Positions 14,884-22,159 of a DNA stretch of 64,000 bases are shown piece by piece. Below the pieces are notes generated by a model. It did no database searches. It saw only the letters and a program-made list of their open reading frames with translations, and was not told the DNA's origin. The stretch comes from Clostridiales bacterium. GTDB lineage: Bacteria; Bacillota; Clostridia; Oscillospirales; Oscillospiraceae. The number at the start of each line of letters is the position of its first letter. Position 1 is the stretch's first letter. The DNA is taken from NCBI GenBank assembly GCA_019415645.1, contig DXYV01000004.1, forward strand, positions 56,976 to 120,975, given 5' to 3'. The position numbers were made by a program, and so were the translations under genes.

Positions 14884-16266
14884 ATGAGCAATCTATTCAA
14901 CAAAGCCCAGGGCACGGCCCTGGAACTGGCCATGAATTATGTCCTGAAGGACCCGGCCCGCAATCTGCCCCGTCTGGTGGACGCGGTGGAGAAGCTGGAT
15001 GTGACCGGGGAACACGCCCATCAGCTGGATGTGGTCCGGCCCATGGCCGCGGACCCGGAGAACAACTGGAACCAATTCGTGGTCAGACTGTGCGAGGAGA
15101 TCGACCACGACGTGCTCAAGACCACGGTGCGCAACTTCTTCCTCAACGCCAGCGTCCTGGGGCTGCGCAAGCAGGCGGAGAGCCGGGAGAAATATGGCTG
15201 CAACGTGCCCTGGGCCATTCTGATGGACCCCACCTCCGCCTGCAACCTCCACTGCACCGGCTGCTGGGCCGCCGAGTACGGCAACAAGCTGAACATGAGT
15301 TATGATGAGCTGGACTCCATCATCAACCAGGCCAACGAGCTGGGCACCTACTTCTTCCTCTACTCCGGCGGCGAGCCCCTGGTGCGGAAAAAGGACATCA
15401 TCCGGCTCTGCGAGGCCCACCCGGACTGCCAGTTTACCGCCTTCACCAACGGCACCCTCATCGACGAGGAATTTGCCGACGACATGCTGCGGGTGAAGAA
15501 CTTCATCCCCGCCATCTCCGTGGAGGGCTTTGAGGCGGACACCGACTTCCGCCGGGGCCAGGGCACCTTCGCCCAAGTGGAGCGGGCCATGGCTCTGCTG
15601 AAGGAAAAGAAGCTGCCCTTCGGCATCTCCTGCTGCTACACCTCCAAGAATGTGGAGATGATTGGCAGCGAGGAATACTTTGACCAGATGATTGCCTGGG
15701 GCGCCCGCTTCTGCTGGTTCTTCACCTACATGCCCGTGGGCAAGGATGCGGTGCCCGAGCTGATGGTCTCTGCCGAGCAGAGAAAGTTTATGTACGAGCA
15801 GGTACACAAGTTCCGGGAGACCAAGCCTCTGTTTACCCTGGACTTCTGGAACGACGGGGAGTACGTGAACGGCTGCATCGCCGGCGGCCGGGTGTACCTC
15901 CACATCAATGCCAACGGCGATTACGAGCCCTGTGCCTTCATCCACTATTCCGACACCAACATCCGCACCCACACCCTGCTGGAGGCCCTCCAGGCCCCGC
16001 TGTTCACCGCCTACAAGGAGGGTCAGCCCTGGAACGGCAATCTCCTGTGGCCCTGCCCTCTGCTGGACAACCCGGAGGCTCTGGTGGACGCAGTGGAGCG
16101 CTCCGGCGCCCACTCCACCGACCTGCAATCCCCGGAGAACGTCCGCGACCTGGCGGCCAAGTGCGAGGAAGCTGCCGAGAACTGGGCCCTAGTGGCCGAC
16201 GAGCTGTGGGCCTGCTCCCACGGCTGCGCCTCCTGCGCAGGCTGCGGGAAGGAGGCCGGCGCGTGA
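14884..16266 (+). CDS. Radical SAM enzyme with C-terminal cysteine-rich region
   Basis: 460 residues. The radical SAM cluster motif is C120-NLH-C124-TG-C127 inside DPTSACNLHCTGCWAAEYG, followed by the GGEP motif (YSGGEPLV). Other cysteines, in NGCIAGG, YEPCAF, WPCPLL and the tail CSHGCASCAGC, may bind an auxiliary cluster. The N-terminal 95 residues are helical (ALELAMNYVLKDPARNLPRLVD). I considered lipid-coupling enzymes (tetraether or membrane-spanning lipid synthases) and peptide-modifying SPASM enzymes; sequence alone does not decide. ATG 14884 is preferred over ATG 14875 because the GAAAGGG ribosome site fits it. The envelope-type regulon hints at a membrane substrate. Confidence 0.85.
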   Translation: MSNLFNKAQGTALELAMNYVLKDPARNLPRLVDAVEKLDVTGEHAHQLDVVRPMAADPENNWNQFVVRLCEEIDHDVLKTTVRNFFLNASVLGLRKQAESREKYGCNVPWAILMDPTSACNLHCTGCWAAEYGNKLNMSYDELDSIINQANELGTYFFLYSGGEPLVRKKDIIRLCEAHPDCQFTAFTNGTLIDEEFADDMLRVKNFIPAISVEGFEADTDFRRGQGTFAQVERAMALLKEKKLPFGISCCYTSKNVEMIGSEEYFDQMIAWGARFCWFFTYMPVGKDAVPELMVSAEQRKFMYEQVHKFRETKPLFTLDFWNDGEYVNGCIAGGRVYLHINANGDYEPCAFIHYSDTNIRTHTLLEALQAPLFTAYKEGQPWNGNLLWPCPLLDNPEALVDAVERSGAHSTDLQSPENVRDLAAKCEEAAENWALVADELWACSHGCASCAGCGKEAGA

Positions 16267-16322
16267 GCCGGCTCCTTGCGGCCGCCGCCCCTTGACCGGA
16301 CCGGAACCTGCCGTGAGTCGCC

Positions 16323-16481
16323 ATGGAGAACCGGCTTGCGCCCGAGGTTTGGGTGAACGAGGAAGAGAAAATCGTTGCGTTCCAGGCGACCCCCGCCTGG
16401 CGGCATATCCAGTTTCCCTCCGCCGAGCATACGCTGCGCTTTCTGGATCTTCTGGCAGCGCAGGGATACCGGTTTCAGTAA
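16323..16481 (+). CDS. Small conserved-type protein ending GYRFQ
   Basis: 52 residues, MENRLAPEVWVNEEEKIV and so on, ending LDLLAAQGYRFQ. From memory, small Clostridia proteins with an IVAFxx...FxSxEEx...GYRFQ pattern exist without known function. No strong ribosome site is seen, so support is the codon pattern and the conserved-looking tail. It follows the radical SAM gene by 56 bases and precedes a strong terminator, so it probably ends that transcription unit. Confidence 0.45.
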   Translation: MENRLAPEVWVNEEEKIVAFQATPAWRHIQFPSAEHTLRFLDLLAAQGYRFQ

Positions 16482-16510
16482 GCCGGCGGGATGATCCAAC
16501 GGAAGCATCC

Positions 16511-16559
16511 AAAAACAGCCGCGGCGCGGAGATAAAAGTCTCCGCGCCGCGGCTGTTTT
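16511..16559. terminator. Strong bidirectional-type terminator
   Basis: AAAACAGCCGCGGCGCGGAGA and its perfect complement around a TAAAAG loop, ending TTTT. It separates the regulon from the signalling cluster. Confidence 0.85.
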
Positions 16560-16631
16560 GCGTATGGGTGCCGGAGTGAATGAATATTCTGAATAGCTGG
16601 AACATTACTCACTCCGATAAGGGGTAAATTG

Positions 16632-16660
16632 TTGACAAGGATTCTGCGTATCGCTATAAT
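16632..16660 (+). promoter_or_regulatory. Perfect consensus sigma-A promoter
   Basis: TTGACA (16632-16637), 17 bases, TATAAT (16655-16660). It drives the phospho-signalling cluster with a leader of about 145 bases; no riboswitch-like structure was recognised in that leader. Confidence 0.85.
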
Positions 16661-16812
16661 TTAAGGTACATAGATGGACTAATTTTGGGGAAAAGGACCG
16701 AAGAGACCGCAGAGGTTTATGGGGAGATTTACCGGACAGGGAAACCGGTTGGACGAATCCAAAGGGGGACCATGCTATAACATAGACAGATCAATACGAG
16801 GGGGACTTGGAT

Positions 16813-18174
16813 ATGAAACGAGCCAGAATACAAATGGGACGTGTGCTGTGCGCGCTGGTACTGGCAGTTTGGCTGGCGGTGCCCGCGTTCGCCCAGTCGA
16901 ATGAGCCCGATTTTTACGACTGCGTCCTGACGCTTTATGCCTACGACGAGACGGAACAGTTTGTGTCCAGTTCCAGCGGTATCCAAATTCAGGCCGGAGA
17001 CGGAAGCGGAGGTTTCTGGGCGGTAGGCAGCTACGGTCTGACTGCCGGAACCGCCTACTATGTGGCCGTGAATCCTTATGACGGCGATTTCTATGCGATG
17101 GCTGAGCCCATCGCGGGAGACGAGGCCAGCGGAATCGCGGTATTCCGGCTGAGCGGGCAGGTCCCCGATGTGACGGCTCCTGCACTGCGCACCCTGGACG
17201 GCCTGAGCAGCGGCGATTATGCGGTAATCGCCGGAACCATGCGGGAGGATGATTCATACTATTCTTTCTATCGCTCGGCGATGATGACGGAGCTGGAGAC
17301 CCGGAACGGATACACCTGCCTGACCCTTCAGGACGGGAAGTATCCCCTGAGTGAGCTCGATATTGTGCCCATCGGCGCGGCCATGAGCGCTGTGGACGAG
17401 GTCATTGGTTTTTATGTGGGGGATTATCAGGTCTTTCCCGCGGGCTATCTCATGACAGGGACGGATGGAATCGGAACCTTTGGAAACGGCGGATCGGAGG
17501 ACACGCCGGACACGCCCACCAGCACTCCCGATAACCCGGAGCCTGATACGCCCTCCACGCCGCCGGAGGAGGAGCCGGGGAACGGCGGGGCCTCCCTGGA
17601 AATCGTTCAGGCGGACACCGGAATGGAGGAACTGCTCCGCCGCGCGCAGGCGGAGCGGAGCCGGGCAAATCTGCTGCGGGTGGTGCTGATCGTAGCCGCT
17701 GTGGCGGCCGCCGCCGGACTGGTCGCATTCGCCCTGGTGCGCAGCCGGAGGCAGCGGGCCGCCGCAGTGCCGGGCGCGGAGCCGATTCAAACGGATTCCG
17801 GCCAGACCATGGGAAAGACGGAATATGTGGGCGCACAGGAGTACGGCAAAACCGAGCCCGCCATATCCCGCTGCCGCGTGATACCGCTGGCCGGAACGCC
17901 GGGCGGGCCGCGGGAGGTTCCGCTTCAGGGCCTGACCTTTGGCCGCAGCCCGGAGTGCGACGTCACCTTCGCGCCGGATACCGGCGGAGTCAGCGGACGG
18001 CACTGCGCGCTTGGGTGGCAGAACGGCGCACTGGTGCTGACCGATCTGCACTCATCCTTCGGGACCCTGCTGGAGGACGGGCGCAAACTGACCGATGAAA
18101 GTATCCAAGTCACAAACGGTATGCGCTTCTATCTGGGGTCCCGCCAAATCGGGTTCCAAATCGAACTGCAGTAA
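16813..18174 (+). CDS. Membrane FHA-domain protein with degenerate protease-like ectodomain
   Basis: 453 residues: signal peptide 1-28 (VPAFA-Q), extracellular domain about 30-215, Pro/Thr linker 225-258, membrane helix 288-309, cytoplasmic linker, FHA domain 353-453. FHA motifs: GRS 377-379, SGRHC 394-398 and SSFGT 414-418, all needed for phosphothreonine binding. The ectodomain appears to follow the trypsin-like fold of the next gene but without its catalytic residues: VGSYGLTAG stands where that protein has VTNHHVSAG, and DEASGIA where it has NPDYA. Linker threonines T336 (GKTEY) and T347 (GKTEP) are candidate phosphosites. The ATG at 16813 is favoured over TTG 16807 by the GAGGGGG ribosome site. 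Confidence 0.85.
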   Translation: MKRARIQMGRVLCALVLAVWLAVPAFAQSNEPDFYDCVLTLYAYDETEQFVSSSSGIQIQAGDGSGGFWAVGSYGLTAGTAYYVAVNPYDGDFYAMAEPIAGDEASGIAVFRLSGQVPDVTAPALRTLDGLSSGDYAVIAGTMREDDSYYSFYRSAMMTELETRNGYTCLTLQDGKYPLSELDIVPIGAAMSAVDEVIGFYVGDYQVFPAGYLMTGTDGIGTFGNGGSEDTPDTPTSTPDNPEPDTPSTPPEEEPGNGGASLEIVQADTGMEELLRRAQAERSRANLLRVVLIVAAVAAAAGLVAFALVRSRRQRAAAVPGAEPIQTDSGQTMGKTEYVGAQEYGKTEPAISRCRVIPLAGTPGGPREVPLQGLTFGRSPECDVTFAPDTGGVSGRHCALGWQNGALVLTDLHSSFGTLLEDGRKLTDESIQVTNGMRFYLGSRQIGFQIELQ

Positions 18175-18207
18175 GCGGGACCGCCCGGTCCCGGTCAGGA
18201 GGAGAAG

Positions 18208-19620
18208 ATGATGAAGATGAAAAAAAGAGCCGGCTGCATGTCACTGGCGCTGAGCTTCCTGCTGTGTATCCTGTTTGCCGTGCCTGCCCAGGCTGCCGCT
18301 TCGGAGAACGCGGCTTCCGCCGCACGCAATGGCGTGGTGCGGATTTTGGCGGTGCGCGACAATGGTACATTTTGGATGGGAAGCGCGTTTGCCGTGGGCG
18401 AAGCGGGAGAGCCCTCTTCTGTCTTTGTGACCAATCACCATGTCTCTGCGGGAAGCGACTTCCAGGGCGCGGATGAGCTCTATATCCTGCTGGACGATGA
18501 GTGGAACGCTGCGGCGGAGGAAGGCGGGCTGGAGATCGACATGAACCACGCAGTCCGCTGCCATGCCATCTATGAGCCGGAGCAGAACCCGGACTATGCC
18601 ATTCTTCAGGCGGAGCGGGTCATTACGGAGCGCGTTGCCCTGCCGCTGATGCCGTCGTCCCTGGCGACACCGGGCGAAACCGTCTACGTGATCGGATTTC
18701 CGGGCCTGAGCGATGACATTACACGCTCCAACACAGCGTCAATCGACAACGTTACCATCACGACAGGCGTGCTTTCCCGGCTGACGCACATGAACCTGGG
18801 AGATGTGGATACCGATGTGATCCAGACGGATGCGGTCATCAACAGCGGAAATTCCGGCGGCCCCATGGTCACGGCGGATGGATATGTGATCGGACTGAAT
18901 ACTTATGGTATGGCCAGCTCGGAGGGGGCGATTGACGGTTCGATCTATATGGCGGTCCAGATCGACTATGTAATCAGCCGCCTGAACGACCTGATCGAGA
19001 TCGGCACGCTGCACGATTTCTCCTATACCCTGATCACCGACCGGGAGGGGGGCTCCGGCCTGCTGCCCACCATCCTGATCTGCGTGGCGGTGGTGGCGGT
19101 GGCCGCCGTGGCGGCGTTCCTGATTCTGCGCCGCGGCAAAAAGACCGCACCCACAGCGGCCGGGCGGTCCCACACAGCGCAGGCAAGCGCCCGTCCGGGC
19201 CGGGAGTACCCCAAAACCGGACCGGCGGAGGATGGCTTCCCCAAAACAGCGCCGGTGGACCCCATCGGCAGGACCATGCCGGCGGACGCGTTCCCGGAGC
19301 TGCGGCTGGTGGGCATAGAGGGCTGTTTTGCCGGCCGCCGCTTTGCCGTGAACGGAGCGGTGCGCCTGGGGCGCCTTCCGGAGAAAAACGACCTGGTTTT
19401 CCCGGCCGACACCACCGGCGTCAGCGGAACGCACTGCGTGGTGCGCCTGACCGGCGGCGGAGCTGCGCTTACCGACCTGGGCTCCTCCTTCGGCACCTTC
19501 CTGAACGACGGGACCCGCCTCCAACCCAACCAGCCGGTGGAGCTCAAGGTGGGAGACACCTTCGCCCTGGGTTCTCAAAAGCAGAAATTCCGGCTGGAAC
19601 GCAAGGATTCCGCAGTCTGA
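18208..19620 (+). CDS. Membrane-anchored trypsin-like protease with cytoplasmic FHA domain
   Basis: 470 residues: signal peptide or anchor 1-30, S1/HtrA-like protease about 38-270, membrane helix 285-308, Thr-containing linker (YPKTGP, FPKTAP, GRTMP), FHA domain 366-466. The triad is readable as H78 in TNHHV, D129 in NPDYAI and S216 in GNSGGPM. No PDZ domain is present. FHA motifs: GRL 388-390, SGTHC 406-410, SSFGTF 426-431. The protease faces outside and the FHA inside, so phosphorylation in the cytoplasm could control cleavage outside, or the reverse. AGGAGGAG precedes the ATG; it follows the first FHA gene by 33 bases. Confidence 0.9.
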   Translation: MMKMKKRAGCMSLALSFLLCILFAVPAQAAASENAASAARNGVVRILAVRDNGTFWMGSAFAVGEAGEPSSVFVTNHHVSAGSDFQGADELYILLDDEWNAAAEEGGLEIDMNHAVRCHAIYEPEQNPDYAILQAERVITERVALPLMPSSLATPGETVYVIGFPGLSDDITRSNTASIDNVTITTGVLSRLTHMNLGDVDTDVIQTDAVINSGNSGGPMVTADGYVIGLNTYGMASSEGAIDGSIYMAVQIDYVISRLNDLIEIGTLHDFSYTLITDREGGSGLLPTILICVAVVAVAAVAAFLILRRGKKTAPTAAGRSHTAQASARPGREYPKTGPAEDGFPKTAPVDPIGRTMPADAFPELRLVGIEGCFAGRRFAVNGAVRLGRLPEKNDLVFPADTTGVSGTHCVVRLTGGGAALTDLGSSFGTFLNDGTRLQPNQPVELKVGDTFALGSQKQKFRLERKDSAV

Positions 19621-19646
19621 ACGCGGGCGTAAAGGAGTGAGCTTCG

Positions 19647-22055
19647 ATGGACGCGCCTGGCACGGGCAATACATCCACGGCGGGATTTCTGCCCCTGGGC
19701 ACGGTCCTTCAGGGCCGTTACCGGCTGGAAAAGATCCTGGGCTTTGATTGGCGGAGCAACTGGTATGCAGCGATGGATACGCAGCTGGAGCGCCGGGTGA
19801 CCCTTCAGGAATTTTTCCCCCGCGCGTCCGTGCGGCGAGAGGAGGGAACGGAAAGCGTACAAAGCTTTGGCGGCGCCAACAGCTTTTTGCGCGGATTGCC
19901 TGCCTTTCTGAAGCAGGCAGAGAAGCTGGCCCGGCTGGGGACCGGCATACCGGCGGTCTGGGTGCTGGATGTGTTTGAAACCAATCGGACCGCCTATGTG
20001 GTAATGGAGGCCTGTCAGGGCCGCACCCTGCGGGAGGAAGTGGAGGCAAAGGGACCGCTTCCCCCCGGCGAGGCGTTCGCGCTGCTGCATCTTCTGGCTG
20101 CCGGACTGGCCGACTGCCACGCGGCAGGCGTATTTCACTGGGACATACGGCCGGAGAATCTTCTGCGCCTGTCCGACGGGAGAGTCAAGCTGATTCGCTT
20201 CGACGCGGGATATAAGGACCGGCTGCAGGAAGAACCTCCTGACGCTCCGGGCGCGCTGGCGGCTTCGCCTTATGCACCTCCGGAGCTGGCACGGGAGTTT
20301 TGGGACCGGCCGCGCTGCGACGTGTACGGCCTGTGCGCCTCTATCTGTTTCTGTCTGACGGGCCGGGAGCCGCCCTCCGGTCAGGTGCGTTTGAACGCGC
20401 TGGCGGATGGCAGGCGTGATCCGCTTCTGCTGGGAGAGGTTGCGGGAAGGCGGCTGGGAGCGGAGCACTCCAATTGGAAAGAACGTATGCTGCTAAAGGG
20501 ATTGGAGCTGGACCCGGAGAAGCGCTGGCAAACCATGAATCCGTTAAAAGAACCCGCACGGGACAGCGGCCGCGCCGATCTGCTTCCCGCCGGCACCCGT
20601 CTGGGCACGAGCTACCAGATTGAATGTCCACAGTGGGAGAGCAGAACGCTTCGCAACTATTTGGCCTGGGACGGCGGCCGGATGAGACGGGTGACGATAT
20701 GGGAATATTTTCCATCCCTGATGGCCAGAAGGGACGTGTCCCGCTCGCTGGAAGTGAGGATGACTTCCACCCAGGGGGAGCAGGCGTACCAGACGGGACT
20801 GGAGTGTTTTTTGCAATGGGCGAAGGTTTTCCTGAAGCTGCAGGGCATACCTCAGCTGGTTCCGGTGCAGGACGCTTTTTTGGCCCACCATACCGCCTAT
20901 GTGGTGGAAGAACTGCCGGACGGGCGCAGCGCAGCGGAGCGCGCAGCCCAACAGGAGCAGATCGACGCAGAGCAGGTGTTTTCAGCGCTCCGGACGGCGG
21001 CCCGCGGTGCGGCGGCGATTCACGCTGGCGGCACGATTTTGGAGGAAATCGTGCCCGAACAGCTGCTCTGGCGGGAAGATGGCCGCGTACAGCTGGCCGG
21101 ACTGTTTGCCAGGAAGGTGGAAGAGGAGCTGAGCAAAATCGTTCCGGCGGATGACGTCCCGCCCGGACCTCCTTCGCCCTATCGGCCCCTGGAATTCGAC
21201 AAGAGAGATTTGGGAGAAAAGGGTCCCTGGAGCGACGGGTACAGCCTGTGCGCCATCGCTTACACCTGCCTGACCGGGAATGCGCCGCCCAATGCGTTGG
21301 AACGGGAGAGGGCTCTGAGGACGGGGGCGGCGGACCCGCTGGTCCTTCCGTCTGAGCTGGGGATTAAATTGACCTACCGCCAGCAGGCGGTCCTTCGAAA
21401 AGGCCTGGCACTTTCCCCGGAGGAGCGCTGGAGGAGCATGGAGGAACTGTCCGGCGCGCTGGAAGGACCGCCGGACCGGGCCGAGTGGGAGCGGAACGGA
21501 AAACGGCATAAGAAAGGCGGAGCAGGGCCGGAGCCAAAGCCAAAGCGGGGACAGAACGGATGGACCCGGTTCTGGACCTGGCTGTGGAAGCCCAGAGACG
21601 AGAAAAAACGCTCCATCGCCCATTACCTCGCTCCGATTCTGATCCTTGCAATCGTGAGTGGCGCGGTGGCCTGGACCCACCGGCCGGAACCGCCGACGCC
21701 CCAGGAGGAACAATGGGAGAAGCTCCAGATAATAGGTACATTCTCGGATGGGGACCTGACTTACCGTACCAATGCAATCGACGTGCCGGGGGTATGGGTG
21801 ATCGGTTATACCGGGAGCGGCACGGAGGTGACCATCCCGGAAAAAGTCCTGGATATTCCGGTGGTCGGCATCGAACCTGCGGCTCTGACGGACAGCGGTC
21901 TTGAGACGGTTTATCTGCCGGACAGCATCCCCTATGATCCGGCGGCCTTTCCAAGTGCATGTACCGTGATCGGCGGACGGCCCAAAGAGGCGGGCCAGAC
22001 CAATCTGGAGCAGCAGCTGAATGAGGCGGCCCGGACGGACTCCGGCGTACCATAG
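19647..22055 (+). CDS. Tandem pseudokinase membrane protein
   Basis: 802 residues with two kinase folds in a row, then a membrane helix (659-677) and a short extracellular region like a BspA-type leucine-rich repeat (VTIPEKVLDIPVVGIEPAAL). Aligned to the intact kinase of the next gene, domain 1 (about 22-300) has a broken G-loop (GFDWRS), Q54 for the VAIK lysine, HWD 164-166 and RFD (184-186) for DFG. Domain 2 (about 318-605) has W352 for the lysine, LEE for HRD, Q472 for the catalytic-loop Asn and GLF for DFG. Both should be unable to transfer phosphate. The conserved fold suggests an allosteric or scaffold role for the kinase encoded downstream. AAAGGAG precedes the ATG. Confidence 0.85.
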   Translation: MDAPGTGNTSTAGFLPLGTVLQGRYRLEKILGFDWRSNWYAAMDTQLERRVTLQEFFPRASVRREEGTESVQSFGGANSFLRGLPAFLKQAEKLARLGTGIPAVWVLDVFETNRTAYVVMEACQGRTLREEVEAKGPLPPGEAFALLHLLAAGLADCHAAGVFHWDIRPENLLRLSDGRVKLIRFDAGYKDRLQEEPPDAPGALAASPYAPPELAREFWDRPRCDVYGLCASICFCLTGREPPSGQVRLNALADGRRDPLLLGEVAGRRLGAEHSNWKERMLLKGLELDPEKRWQTMNPLKEPARDSGRADLLPAGTRLGTSYQIECPQWESRTLRNYLAWDGGRMRRVTIWEYFPSLMARRDVSRSLEVRMTSTQGEQAYQTGLECFLQWAKVFLKLQGIPQLVPVQDAFLAHHTAYVVEELPDGRSAAERAAQQEQIDAEQVFSALRTAARGAAAIHAGGTILEEIVPEQLLWREDGRVQLAGLFARKVEEELSKIVPADDVPPGPPSPYRPLEFDKRDLGEKGPWSDGYSLCAIAYTCLTGNAPPNALERERALRTGAADPLVLPSELGIKLTYRQQAVLRKGLALSPEERWRSMEELSGALEGPPDRAEWERNGKRHKKGGAGPEPKPKRGQNGWTRFWTWLWKPRDEKKRSIAHYLAPILILAIVSGAVAWTHRPEPPTPQEEQWEKLQIIGTFSDGDLTYRTNAIDVPGVWVIGYTGSGTEVTIPEKVLDIPVVGIEPAALTDSGLETVYLPDSIPYDPAAFPSACTVIGGRPKEAGQTNLEQQLNEAARTDSGVP

Positions 22056-22159
22056 GGGAAATCAGCCGGACCGGGCCGGGGCCCGCCGTGATATGCTTGC
22101 CATAGAGAAAACACCGGGGCGGCCCCGCGCCGCTGCCCGGCATGAGAGAGGTGAATGAA

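Noticed and set aside
16661..16812. Riboswitch in the 145-base leader of the signalling cluster
   Set aside because: I see no recognised aptamer core or terminator/antiterminator pair.
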